Below, one piece after another: positions 41,754-50,027 of a stretch of 64,000 nt of DNA (its first letter is position 1; the number at the start of each line of letters is the position of its first letter). This DNA is from Streptomyces sp. HPF1205 (lineage in GTDB: Bacteria > Actinomycetota > Actinomycetes > Streptomycetales > Streptomycetaceae). The stretch is taken from the NCBI RefSeq assembly GCF_020400825.1, contig NZ_JAINVH010000010.1, positions 62,001 to 126,000 on the forward strand. The letters run 5' to 3'. A model generated the notes under the pieces. That model was not told where the DNA came from. It was given only the letters and a program-made list of their open reading frames with translations, and made no database searches. A program made the translations under genes and the position numbers.

Positions 41754-41790
41754 ACGCGCATGCGCGTCCCGCATGCCACGCATGCGGGAC
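41754..41790. promoter_or_regulatory. Two adjoining palindromes between peptidase and ridA genes
   Basis: ACGCGCATGCGCGT (41754-41767) is a perfect 14-bp palindrome. It runs into GTCCCGCATGC (41766-41776) with its exact complement at 41780-41790 and a 3-nt centre. Both contain GCATGC. The site lies in the divergent region, 97 bp upstream of the 27-aa ORF and 132 bp upstream of ridA, so it is a candidate operator. Confidence 0.5.
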
Positions 41791-41921
41791 ATTCGCTGGT
41801 GGAATGATCGTCTCCGCTCCTAGCCTGAGGCCCGCGGCGACGCCGTTCCGGCGCGCGGCCACGCCGTCCCGGCGCCCGGGGTCCCCTCGCGCCGGGGCCC
41901 GGGAAACAAGGAGGCAGAACC

Positions 41922-42317
41922 ATGGTGGTCTTCGACAATCCCGCGGGGGTTCCCGCGCCGCCGCCGGGGCGCTATTCGCATGTGGCCAGGATCGACCTCG
42001 GGGAGCGGACGATGCTCGTCCTGTCGGGGCAGGTGGCGGTGGACGCGGACGGCGAACTCGTCGGCGAGGGGGACATGGCCGCCCAGACCGCGTATGTGAT
42101 GGACACCATCGGCACCATTCTCGCGGCCCACGGTGCCGGCTTCGGCGACGTCGTGAACGTCCGCACCTACCTGACGGACATGTCGCGGCTCGCGGAGTAC
42201 GGGCAGGCGCGGCGGAATCGGTTCGGGGACACACCGCCGACGAGCACGACAGTGGAGGTCTCCCGCCTGTTCGTCCCGGGCGCGCTGCTGGAGGTCGAGG
42301 TCACCGCCGTGGTGTGA
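41922..42317 (+). CDS. RidA/YjgF-family protein
   Basis: 131 aa, standard length. Chorismate-mutase-like fold: YSHVARIDLGERTMLVLSGQVAVDADGELV, QTAYVMDTIGTILAAHGAGFGDVVNVRTYLTDM with the imine-binding Arg in NVRTYL, and the last strand ALLEVEVTAVV (catalytic-type Glu). RidA deaminates reactive enamine/imine intermediates; divergent members have other roles. ATG 41922 follows AAGGAGG. Confidence 0.9.
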   Translation: MVVFDNPAGVPAPPPGRYSHVARIDLGERTMLVLSGQVAVDADGELVGEGDMAAQTAYVMDTIGTILAAHGAGFGDVVNVRTYLTDMSRLAEYGQARRNRFGDTPPTSTTVEVSRLFVPGALLEVEVTAVV

Positions 42318-42557
42318 GGCCCCGCCGCCCGTCGCCGCGGGGCGGGTTGGGGCGGCTCGGCGCCCTCGGCCCGTATCCCGCCGACGGCGCCTCGGCCGGG
42401 TGGCTGTGGGTGACCAGGCGGTTTCCGGTTGTCCACAGGCGGGCTGACGCGGCCTCGGCCGCAAGGGCTAATGTGGCGGTACGGCACGGTCATCGGGCCG
42501 TCGCCATGGGGAGGACCGGACAACAGGCGTTCGGACGGGCGAGGGGCAGGGGGGCTC

Positions 42558-44609
42558 ATGCGCAGAACAGGTGCGGTCGCCGCCGCGGTGTCGCTGGCGG
42601 CGGCGTCGCTGATCGGGTTCACGGCGGCGCGCCCGGCGAGCGCGCTGACCCCGCCGGTGGCGATGACGGCGGACGACCTGCCGACCTGGCAGACGAACGG
42701 CGTGGTGTGGGCGCTGGCCCAGGCCGACGGTGTCGTGTACGCGGGCGGCACGTTCTCCACGGTCCGCCCGCCGGGGGCCGCGGCGGGCACGAGCGAGCAG
42801 AAGGCACTGAACTTCCAGGCGTTCAACGCCGCCACGGGAGCACCCACCTCGTGCAAGCTGTCCTTCACGGTCGGCACGGGTACCGCCACGGTGCGCGCCC
42901 TCGCGGTGTCCCCGGACAAGTCGACGCTGTACGCGGGCGGGACCTTCGGCGCGGTGAACGGGGTGGCGGTCAGCAACATCGCGGCGATCAGCCTCCCGGG
43001 CTGCACGGTCAAGGCGGGCTTCAAGGTCGCGGTGTCCGCCCAGGTCCGGGGAATCACGGCGACCGCCGGCACGGTGTACTTCGGCGGCAACTTCACCACG
43101 GTGGCCGGGAAGGCCCGGGCGCACTTCGCGGCCGTGAGCACGACCGGCGCCCTCCAGCCGTTCACCGCCAACGCCGACAAGGCGGGCAAGGCCGTGGTGG
43201 TGAGCCCGAGCGGCACCGAAGTCGTCATCGGCGGCGACTTCGACACGGTCAACGGGGCCGCTTCGCACGCCCTGGCGGTGGTGGACGCGAAGACCGGCGC
43301 GAACATCAGGACGTATCCCGGTTTCATCCAGGCCACGTCGACCGTTCAGCACCTGACGGAGGACCCCACCGGGTTCTACACCGCGAACGAGGGCACCGGC
43401 GGCGGGGTGTTCGACGGCCGTATCGCGGTCGACTTCGCCACCCTGAAGCAGCGGTGGCGGGACACCTGCCTGGGTGCCACTCAGTCGGTCGAGGTCTACA
43501 AAGGGGTGCTCTACAGCGCCTCGCACGCCCACGACTGCTCCAGCATGGGGCAGTTCCCGCAGATGAACGACCGTCAGCACCTGCTCGCCGAGTCGGTGGA
43601 CGACCCCAAGCCGCTGCTGGGCTGGTTCCCCGACACCGACGACGGGCCGGTCGGCACCGAGCGGATCGGGCCGCGCGCGCTGGCCTTCGCCTCCGCCGGC
43701 GGGGTGGACTACCTGTGGGTGGGCGGGGAGTTCACCCGGATAGCCAGCAACGGCAACCGTCCGCAGCAGGGCCTGGTCCGCTTCGCGAGCACACCGGACA
43801 CCCGGGCGCCCTCGGTGCCGCAGAGCACGGCCGCCGCCGCTGTCACGGGCGGGGTGAAGGTGAGCTGGCAGGCGAGCCTGGACCTGGACGACTCGGCGCT
43901 GACGTACCGGGTCTACCGCGACGGCAACCCGGTCGGCACGGTGACGGGCGACTCGAAGTTCTGGCTGCGGCCGACGCTGTCGTTCACCGACACGACGGCG
44001 GATTCCGGTACGACGTACGCCTACCAGGTGACTGCCGCGGACTCGGTCGGCAACACCAGCGCGAAGTCGGCCGTGGCGAGCGTGACCACGCCGGGCACGC
44101 CGACCTCCGCGACCGTGACCGTGACCGACTCGGCGGACAGCTACGTCAACGCCTCGGCCGCGTCGGCGAACTACGGAGCGGACCAGCAGCTCGCGGTGCG
44201 CGGCAGTTCGGCGTACGAGACCTATCTGCGGTTCGCCCTGCCGACAGCGCCCAGCGGGATGGTGCTCAAGAGCGCCCAGCTGACCGTGCGCACCAGTTCC
44301 GACCCGGTAGCGGGGTCCACCGACACCCTGCATGTGCAGGCGGTCACCGGAGCCTGGAGCGAGACGGGGGTGACGTGGGCGGACAAGCCCGCTCTGGACA
44401 CGGAGGTGCTGGGGTCGATCACCGCGCCGTCCGTGCTGCAGACCGACTACTCGGCCGCGCTGACCACGTCGGCGGTCCAGGCGCGCCTGGGCGGGACACT
44501 CGACCTCGCGCTGACCTCGCCGGGAACCGACTCCGCCTGGTTCTGGTCGCGGAACGCGCCCGGCACCTCGGGGCACCCGCAGTTGACGCTGACCTTCGGC
44601 CGGGCGTGA
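42558..44609 (+). CDS. Secreted protein with beta-propeller-like repeats, FnIII and DNRLRE domain
   Basis: 683 aa. Signal peptide (about 1-34, ending PASA). Residues about 35-410 contain repeated blades such as GVVYAGGTFSTV, STLYAGGTFGAVNGVAVSNIAAI, TVYFGGNFTTVAGKARAHFAAV, VVIGGDFDTVNGAASHALAVV. FnIII about 415-510 (VKVSWQASLDLDDSALTYRVYRDG). C-terminal DNRLRE/CBM-like beta-sandwich about 515-683 (DSYVNASAASANYGADQQLAVRGS, TYLRFALP). All-beta extracellular protein, probably carbohydrate or surface binding. ATG 42558 follows GGGGCAGGGGGG. Confidence 0.82.
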   Translation: MRRTGAVAAAVSLAAASLIGFTAARPASALTPPVAMTADDLPTWQTNGVVWALAQADGVVYAGGTFSTVRPPGAAAGTSEQKALNFQAFNAATGAPTSCKLSFTVGTGTATVRALAVSPDKSTLYAGGTFGAVNGVAVSNIAAISLPGCTVKAGFKVAVSAQVRGITATAGTVYFGGNFTTVAGKARAHFAAVSTTGALQPFTANADKAGKAVVVSPSGTEVVIGGDFDTVNGAASHALAVVDAKTGANIRTYPGFIQATSTVQHLTEDPTGFYTANEGTGGGVFDGRIAVDFATLKQRWRDTCLGATQSVEVYKGVLYSASHAHDCSSMGQFPQMNDRQHLLAESVDDPKPLLGWFPDTDDGPVGTERIGPRALAFASAGGVDYLWVGGEFTRIASNGNRPQQGLVRFASTPDTRAPSVPQSTAAAAVTGGVKVSWQASLDLDDSALTYRVYRDGNPVGTVTGDSKFWLRPTLSFTDTTADSGTTYAYQVTAADSVGNTSAKSAVASVTTPGTPTSATVTVTDSADSYVNASAASANYGADQQLAVRGSSAYETYLRFALPTAPSGMVLKSAQLTVRTSSDPVAGSTDTLHVQAVTGAWSETGVTWADKPALDTEVLGSITAPSVLQTDYSAALTTSAVQARLGGTLDLALTSPGTDSAWFWSRNAPGTSGHPQLTLTFGRA

Positions 44610-44619
44610 GGGGCCGGTC

Positions 44620-45309
44620 ATGAGGACGACGACAGTCGCGGGGCGCCCGGGCCGTGCCGCCGGGCCGCGGGCGGAGGCGGCTCGCGGCTCTGGGCGGCGG
44701 CCCCGGGCGGGCGCGCAGGCGAAGGCGGACCGCACCGCCGAGGCGCATGGCCGAGGACGGCGGGGCGCTGCGCGGGCTCGGGTCCGGACGGCCCGGGGTC
44801 TCGCGGTCGCGGCGGCCGTGCTGGCCGCCGTGGTGCTGGTCGCGGGGTGCGGCAGCGGCGGGGGCGGTAAGGACGGCGGCGATGACGGCGGCCGGGGCAA
44901 TGGCGGTGGGCGTACGGCCGGGCACCGCGCGCCCGCGGCGGTGTCCACTTCCGGGAGCGCGGAACCCCCGGCCTCCTCGGCGCCGGGCGTGGGGCCGGAC
45001 GGCACCGCCGAGACGGTCGCACCCGCCGCCGGGGGCGGCCGGGCGCAGGCCACCGTACCCAGGGCGCGGCTGACGCCGGCCACGGGGACGTTCACGGAGC
45101 GCCAGAAGGACTACCTGGTCGGGAAGGTGCCCGAGGGGATGGATCCCGCGGCGGTCCTGCAGAACGGCCAGGACGCCTGCGACCGGATCGCCAACACGGC
45201 GCAGGAGGACGCGCGGGCGGCCCGGCAGGCCGTCAAGGACGGCGAGATACCCGGCGCCCGGGACGCCATCACGTACCTCTGCCCGGCGTACCGGTACCTG
45301 CTCGGCTGA
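44620..45309 (+). CDS. Predicted lipoprotein with a long basic N-region
   Basis: 229 aa. A very Arg/Gly/Ala-rich stretch of about 60 residues precedes the hydrophobic segment LAVAAAVLAAVVLVAGC with a fitting lipobox (V-A-G-C). Then a Gly/Ser/Pro linker and a compact domain (about 155-229: FTERQKDYLVGKVPEGMD, CDRIANTAQEDARAARQAV, ARDAITYLCPAYRYLLG) resembling DUF732-like excreted domains with two cysteines. No internal start with a ribosome site was found that would remove the long N-region. Ten bp downstream of the DNRLRE gene, probably co-transcribed. Confidence 0.65.
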   Translation: MRTTTVAGRPGRAAGPRAEAARGSGRRPRAGAQAKADRTAEAHGRGRRGAARARVRTARGLAVAAAVLAAVVLVAGCGSGGGGKDGGDDGGRGNGGGRTAGHRAPAAVSTSGSAEPPASSAPGVGPDGTAETVAPAAGGGRAQATVPRARLTPATGTFTERQKDYLVGKVPEGMDPAAVLQNGQDACDRIANTAQEDARAARQAVKDGEIPGARDAITYLCPAYRYLLG

Positions 45310-45504
45310 GGACCGCGCCGACGTCGCGGGTCCGGGCGGCCGGCGGCCGGGAGGCGGCTCGTTCCCCGCGCGGGATGCGGGGGTCCCGGGCGGAACCGCC
45401 CTTCGCCAGGATCGTCCACGACGCCGGCGTCGTCGAGGCGGCGGCAGGCGGCGCCGGGCGGGTGTGCGATCATCCGCCCGGGGGCGCGAGGCGAGGAGGG
45501 CGGG

Positions 45505-46806
45505 TTGAGCGGCACCACAGCGGACGGCGGCGCGCACGACGTCACGGCGGACGGACGACCGGGCGGCGGGGCGGGACAGCCCCCGGTACCGGGGGCGGGC
45601 CAGGAGTCGGTAGCGGCGCGGGCGGCGGGGCCCGGGATCTCTCGGGGCGGCTTCTTCCATGCCGCCACCGCCGGGGTCGTGGCCGCCTTCGTCGGGTTCG
45701 CCAGTTCCTTCGCCGTCGTGCTGGAGGGACTGACCAGGGTCGGGGCGTCGCGCGAGCAGGCCGCGTCGGGGCTGATGGCGTTGTGCCTCGCCATGGGCAC
45801 GTGCGCGATCTTCCTGAGCCTGCGCTCCGGGATGCCCATCAGTACGGCCTGGTCCACGCCGGGAGCGGCGCTGCTGGCCGGGTCGGCCAGGCCCGGCGGC
45901 GGGTTCGCGGCGGCGGTCGGCGCGTTCCTGGTCGCCGGGGTGCTCATGGTCGTGTCGGGCCTGTGGAAGCCGCTGGGCCGCTGGGTCTCCGCGATCCCCA
46001 AGCCGTTGGCCAACGCGATGCTCGCGGGCATCCTGCTGCCGCTGTGCCTGGCTCCGGCGCACGCGGTGAAGTCCGATCCGGCCATCGGCCTCGCGGTCGT
46101 GGTGGCCTGGGCCGCGGTCGGCAGTGTGCGCAAGCTGTACGCGGTGCCGGCCGCGGTCGTCGTCGCCGTCGTGCTGATCGCCACGACGACCCACATCGCC
46201 GCGGACTCCCTGGGCCCGATGTGGCCGCATCCCGTGCCGGTGGCACCGCACTTCACGGTGCCGGCGCTGATAGGCATCGCGCTGCCGCTGTACGTGGTCA
46301 CCATGGCCTCCCAGAACATCCCGGGCATCGCGGTGCTGAACGTCAACGGCTACGAGCCGGCGCCCGGCCCGCTGTTCGGCTGGACCGGCGCCTTCACACT
46401 GCTCGCGGCGCCGCTGGGCGGCCACGCCGTCAATCTGGCGGCCATAACGGCGGCGCTGTGCGCGGGCGAGGAGGCCGGCCCCGACCGCGGCGGGCGGTAC
46501 CGGGCGTCGGCGGTGGCCGGCGCGATGTACATACTGCTGGGCCTGGGCGCGGCTGCCGCGGTGGCGTTCGTCAACGCCTCACCGCCGAACGTGATCGAGG
46601 CGGTCGCCGGCCTGGCGCTGCTGGGCGCGCTCGGCAACTCGTTGCAGGCCGCGATGGCCGACGCGGACCGGCGCGAGGCGGCCGTGGTCACCTTGGTGGT
46701 GACGGTCTCCGGCGTGACGTTCCTCGGCGTGAGCGGCGCCTTCTGGGGACTGGCGGCGGGCGGCGCGCTGTACGCGGTGCGGCACTGGCGGGCGCGGCGA
46801 CCGTAG
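45505..46806 (+). CDS. benE: BenE-family benzoate/H+ symporter-like transporter
   Basis: 433 aa from TTG 45505, chosen for its GAGGAGG ribosome site. A 45-residue hydrophilic N-tail precedes about 12 membrane segments. BenE signatures: GFFHAATAGVVAAFVGFASSFAVVLEGL, MPISTAWSTPGAALL, PKPLANAMLAGILLPLCL, VTMASQNIPGIAVLNVNGYEPAP and GGHAVNLAAITAALCAG. Imports aromatic acids with protons in studied members. No benzoate catabolic genes are nearby, so the substrate here is open. Confidence 0.9.
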   Translation: MSGTTADGGAHDVTADGRPGGGAGQPPVPGAGQESVAARAAGPGISRGGFFHAATAGVVAAFVGFASSFAVVLEGLTRVGASREQAASGLMALCLAMGTCAIFLSLRSGMPISTAWSTPGAALLAGSARPGGGFAAAVGAFLVAGVLMVVSGLWKPLGRWVSAIPKPLANAMLAGILLPLCLAPAHAVKSDPAIGLAVVVAWAAVGSVRKLYAVPAAVVVAVVLIATTTHIAADSLGPMWPHPVPVAPHFTVPALIGIALPLYVVTMASQNIPGIAVLNVNGYEPAPGPLFGWTGAFTLLAAPLGGHAVNLAAITAALCAGEEAGPDRGGRYRASAVAGAMYILLGLGAAAAVAFVNASPPNVIEAVAGLALLGALGNSLQAAMADADRREAAVVTLVVTVSGVTFLGVSGAFWGLAAGGALYAVRHWRARRP

Positions 46807-47129
46807 CGGCGGACGGTTCCGGGGCGGGCGCGCACCCGCCGGGACAGGGCGGGCACCCGCCCGGGCGCGGCCGCTGGACCGGCCCACCGAGCAGCCCCCG
46901 CACGAGGACCCCGCCACCCGGCTCGCGCCCGCGGCTCGGACGGCACCCACACCGGCCGCCGACCCTCCGGGCCGACCTGACCGCGCGCCCGGTCGGACCC
47001 GCCCGGCCGACCCGACCGGCAGCCCGACCCCCAGCCCGCCCGGCCGACACGACCGGCCGACCCGACCGCCCGGCCGACCCGCCCCGCCCGGTCAGCCGCC
47101 GTCTCGGCACCGCGAAAGCCCCGGCCCGG
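46807..47129. other. Repetitive GC-rich gap between convergent genes
   Basis: 323 bp without a gene. From about 46975 to 47095 it consists of imperfect copies of GGCCGACCCGACC and CCCGACC-type units, rising pyrimidine-rich. No clear hairpin terminator. Confidence 0.5.
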
Positions 47130-47981
47130 TCAGCCGGGCACGCCCATGCGCTGCGTGCCGACGACCGACAGCAGGCGCAGCGCGTCCTCCGACGGCGAGC
47201 CGGGCGCCGCGGTGTAGATGACGACCTGCTGGTCCCGGCCGGTGATCGACAGGACGTCGCAGTCGACGGTGACGGGGCCGACCAGCGGGTGCCGGAAGGT
47301 CTTGCGCAGGGCGGGGTCCGCGCCCACGTCGTGGGACTTCCACAGCCGGGCGAACTCCGGGCTGCCGTCGAGGAGTTCGGCGACCAGTCGGGTCGTCTCG
47401 GGATCGTCGGGGTAGCGCGCGGCCGCCGCGCGCAGGTGCTGGGTGGCCATGCGGCCGAACTCGTCCGCGTCGGACACCCCGTACAGCCGCCGTCCCTGCG
47501 GGTGGGGGCCGAGGAAGAGCCGGCGCACGAGGTTGCGGTCGCGGCGCGGCACGGCGGAGAAGTCCTCCATGAGGGCGGCCGCGAGGTCGTTCCACGCGAT
47601 GACCTCAAGCGTCGCGGACGTCACCGTGGCGGCGGCCAGCGGCAGCCGGCGCAGCAGGTCGAGGATGCTCTGCCGCACCTCGCGCGGGGGTCCGGGCGGC
47701 GGGCCGGGCGGCACTCCGGCCAGGTGGTGGAGGTGGTCGCGCTCGGCGTCGGACAGACGCAGCGCCCGGGCCAGCCCGGCCAGCACCTCACGGGACGGGC
47801 GCGGGCCGCGGGCCTGCTCCAGCCGCGTGTAGTACTCGGTCGAGATGTACGCGAGCTGGGCCGCCTCCTCGCGCCGCAGCCCGGGGGTGCGGCGGCGCGG
47901 CCCGGCCGGCAGACCCACGTCGGCAGGGGTGATCCGCTCGCGCCTGGAGCGCAGGAAGTCGGCCAGTTCTCGTCGGTCCAC
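47130..47981 (-). CDS. XRE-family regulator with MmyB-like ligand-binding domain
   Basis: 283 aa from GTG 47981. N-terminal HTH: LADFLRSRRERITPADVGLP, TPGLRREEAAQLAYISTEYYTRLEQARGPRPS, the hallmark of this family. C-terminal PAS-like MmyB domain (about 105-275): ATLEVIAWNDLAAALMEDFS, NLVRRLFLGP, FRHPLVGPVTVDCDVL. Relatives bind fatty-acid-like ligands and often control an adjacent dehydrogenase. It is divergent from an SDR gene with 88 bp between starts. Confidence 0.92.
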   Translation of the reverse strand: MDRRELADFLRSRRERITPADVGLPAGPRRRTPGLRREEAAQLAYISTEYYTRLEQARGPRPSREVLAGLARALRLSDAERDHLHHLAGVPPGPPPGPPREVRQSILDLLRRLPLAAATVTSATLEVIAWNDLAAALMEDFSAVPRRDRNLVRRLFLGPHPQGRRLYGVSDADEFGRMATQHLRAAAARYPDDPETTRLVAELLDGSPEFARLWKSHDVGADPALRKTFRHPLVGPVTVDCDVLSITGRDQQVVIYTAAPGSPSEDALRLLSVVGTQRMGVPG

Positions 47982-48069
47982 GTCCCCCAGTGTGCGCGGG
48001 TGCTGCGGGGCGGATCCAGGTACCGCCGGTGCCTGGAACGGGTCCGCGGCAGCGCCAAGGCTCGGCCGT

Positions 48070-48870
48070 ATGGACATCACACCCACTACCGACACGTCCG
48101 CCCCCGCGGCCTCGGCCCTGCTGGCCGGCAAGGCCGTCCTCATCACCGGCGCCGGCCGCGGGATCGGCGCCGCGGCGGCCCGGCTGTTCGCCCGGGAGGG
48201 CGCCCGGGTGCTGCTCGCGGCCAGGACAAGGGCCCAGCTGGAAGCGGTGACCGAGGAGGTGCGCGCGGCCGGGGGCACCGCCGACCACGTCGTGTGCGAC
48301 CTGGCCGACAGGGCCGCCGTACGCGCCGCCGTGGACCGCGCCGTGGAGCTGTACGGCCGGCTCGACGCCGCCTTCAACAACGGCGCCGCCTTCGTACCGC
48401 CCGGCCCGCTGGACCAGGTGCGGGAGGAGGACTTCGACCGCGTCTACGCCGTGAACCTCAAAGGCACGTGGCTGGCCATGGCCGCCGAGGTCGCGGCGAT
48501 CCGGGCCACCGCCGGAACGGGGGCGATCGTCAACAACTCGTCCGTCGGCAGTCTGCGGGGCAACCCCGAGCTGCCCGCCTACGGCGCCATGAAACGGGCG
48601 GTCAACAGCCTCACGGAGTCGGCCGCCGTCACCTACGGCCCGGAGGGCATCCGGGTCAACGCGATCGCCCCGGGCGGCACGCTGACCGAGATGATCCGCA
48701 CCTGGGAGGCCCGGTCGCCCGGCCTGCTCCAGCGGCTCAGGGAGCGGACCCCGCTGCGCCGCGCCGCGGACCCGGAGGAGATCGCCCAGGCCGCGGCCTG
48801 GCTGCTCAGCGACCGCGCCTCCTTCGTGACCGGCGCGGTCCTGCCCGTGGACGGCGGCGCGCGGGCCTGA
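48070..48870 (+). CDS. Short-chain dehydrogenase/reductase
   Basis: 266 aa classical SDR. Cofactor motif ITGAGRGIGAAAARLFA; NNGAAFV (NNAG variant); catalytic Ser in NNSSVGS, Tyr and Lys in AYGAMKRAV; C-terminal VTGAVLPVDGGARA. NAD(P)-dependent alcohol/ketone oxidoreductase of the FabG-like group. ATG 48070. The divergent MmyB-type regulator is its probable controller; this regulator-SDR pairing recurs in actinobacteria. Confidence 0.93.
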   Translation: MDITPTTDTSAPAASALLAGKAVLITGAGRGIGAAAARLFAREGARVLLAARTRAQLEAVTEEVRAAGGTADHVVCDLADRAAVRAAVDRAVELYGRLDAAFNNGAAFVPPGPLDQVREEDFDRVYAVNLKGTWLAMAAEVAAIRATAGTGAIVNNSSVGSLRGNPELPAYGAMKRAVNSLTESAAVTYGPEGIRVNAIAPGGTLTEMIRTWEARSPGLLQRLRERTPLRRAADPEEIAQAAAWLLSDRASFVTGAVLPVDGGARA

Positions 48871-48982
48871 CGGCCGGCCCCGGGGCCCCGGGCCCGACGC
48901 GGCGGGGTCACGGTCCGGGCGGGCGCCCGACACGGCGGGGTCACGGGCCGCGCGGGCCGCGCGGGCGTGCCCCTGGGACGGC

Positions 48983-49540
48983 TCAGTCCAGCTTCCGGAC
49001 CACCCGGGCCGGGTTGCCGACCGCGAGCACCCCCGGCGGCAGGTCCTTGGTGACCACCGCGCCGGCGCCGACGACCGTGTTCTCACCGATGGTCACCCCG
49101 GGGCAGACGATCACCCCGCCGCCCAGCCAGACGTTGTCGCCTATCGTGATGGGCAGCGCCTTCTCCCACCCCGCCCGACGGCGTTCGGTGTCCAGTTCGT
49201 GCGTGGGCGTGAGGAGCTGGACGTTGGGGCCGATCTGGACGTCCTCGCCGATGGTGATCGGCGCGGCGTCGAGGAACACCGCGCCGAAGTTGACGAAGGT
49301 ACGGGCGCCGATGGCGATGCGGCTCCCGTAGTCGCACCGGAACGGCGGCCTGATCCGCACGTCCTCGCCCAGCTCGCCGATCAGTTCTTCGAGCGCCTCG
49401 CGCCGCGCCGCGTGGTCGAGGGCGTCCGCCGTGTTGTACGCCTGGCACAGCTCCGCCCTGCGGGCCGTCTCCCGCGCCAGTTCCTCGTCGTCCGCCACGT
49501 ACCACTCGCCGGCCAGCATCCGCCTCTTGTTCTCACCCAT
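48983..49540 (-). CDS. Maltose/galactoside-type O-acetyltransferase
   Basis: 185 aa, the family's usual length. N-terminal Mac domain (KRRMLAGEWYVADDEELARE) and left-handed beta-helix with hexapeptide repeats: FVNFGAVFLDAAPITIGEDVQIGPNVQLLTPTH (catalytic His in PTH), ITIGDNVWLGGGVIVCPGVTIGENTVVGAGAVVTKDLP. Transfers acetyl from acetyl-CoA to a sugar 6-OH. Physiological acceptor unknown. The DUF427 gene lies upstream on the same strand, 33 bp away. Confidence 0.93.
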   Translation of the reverse strand: MGENKRRMLAGEWYVADDEELARETARRAELCQAYNTADALDHAARREALEELIGELGEDVRIRPPFRCDYGSRIAIGARTFVNFGAVFLDAAPITIGEDVQIGPNVQLLTPTHELDTERRRAGWEKALPITIGDNVWLGGGVIVCPGVTIGENTVVGAGAVVTKDLPPGVLAVGNPARVVRKLD

Positions 49541-49573
49541 GGGACAAGTGTGACGGGCCGGCCGGCGGGCCGA

Positions 49574-49948
49574 TCAGGCGTCCTGCACGCTGAGTTCGAC
49601 GTGCTGGGGGTAGAAGGCGACATGCCCGGCGATTTCGGCGACCGGCTCGTAGGGCCGCTCGTAGGTCCACACCGCGTCGGGCACCTCGCCGTCCGCGGTG
49701 ACCAGGGTGTAGTACGAGGCGTCACCCTTGTAGGGGCAGTACGTGGCGCTGTCGGTGCGGCGCAGGGCGCCGGGCTCGACGTCCTCCAGCGGGATGTACT
49801 GCACGGCGGGATAGTCGGCCTCCTGCAGGGTCAGGGCGCGGGAGGTGTCTGCGATCACCTTGCCGCCGGCCCGCACCACGAGCCGGGAGGCGGTGGGCCG
49901 CACGGTGATCGGGTGGTCGGGGCCCGGCTTGAGTACGGGACGTGTCAC
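49574..49948 (-). CDS. DUF427 protein
   Basis: 124 aa from GTG 49948 with GAGGGAGAAC upstream. Single DUF427 domain: VVRAGGKVIADTSRALTLQEADYPAVQYIPLEDV, SATYCPYKGDASYYTL, WTYERPYEPVAEIAGHVAFYPQHVEL. The CPYKGxAxY motif is conserved; function unknown, suggested beta-tent fold. It may share a transcript with the acetyltransferase gene. Confidence 0.9.
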   Translation of the reverse strand: MTRPVLKPGPDHPITVRPTASRLVVRAGGKVIADTSRALTLQEADYPAVQYIPLEDVEPGALRRTDSATYCPYKGDASYYTLVTADGEVPDAVWTYERPYEPVAEIAGHVAFYPQHVELSVQDA

Positions 49949-50027
49949 GGCGTTCTCCCTCGGGTGCGCCTGTCTGCGGACATCAGCCAATGTCGAGCAT
50001 GTCGAGCGGCCGTCTCGAACGGCCCTC

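Noticed and set aside
40583..44623. A 1346-codon plus-strand open frame opposite the P1 peptidase and through ridA and the DNRLRE gene
   Set aside because: Shadow frame; the named genes have intact domains, signals and ribosome sites in their own frames.
46975..47095. CRISPR-like repeats
   Set aside because: The CCGACC units are short, imperfect and lack regular unique spacers; it is simple-sequence drift in a gene-free gap.
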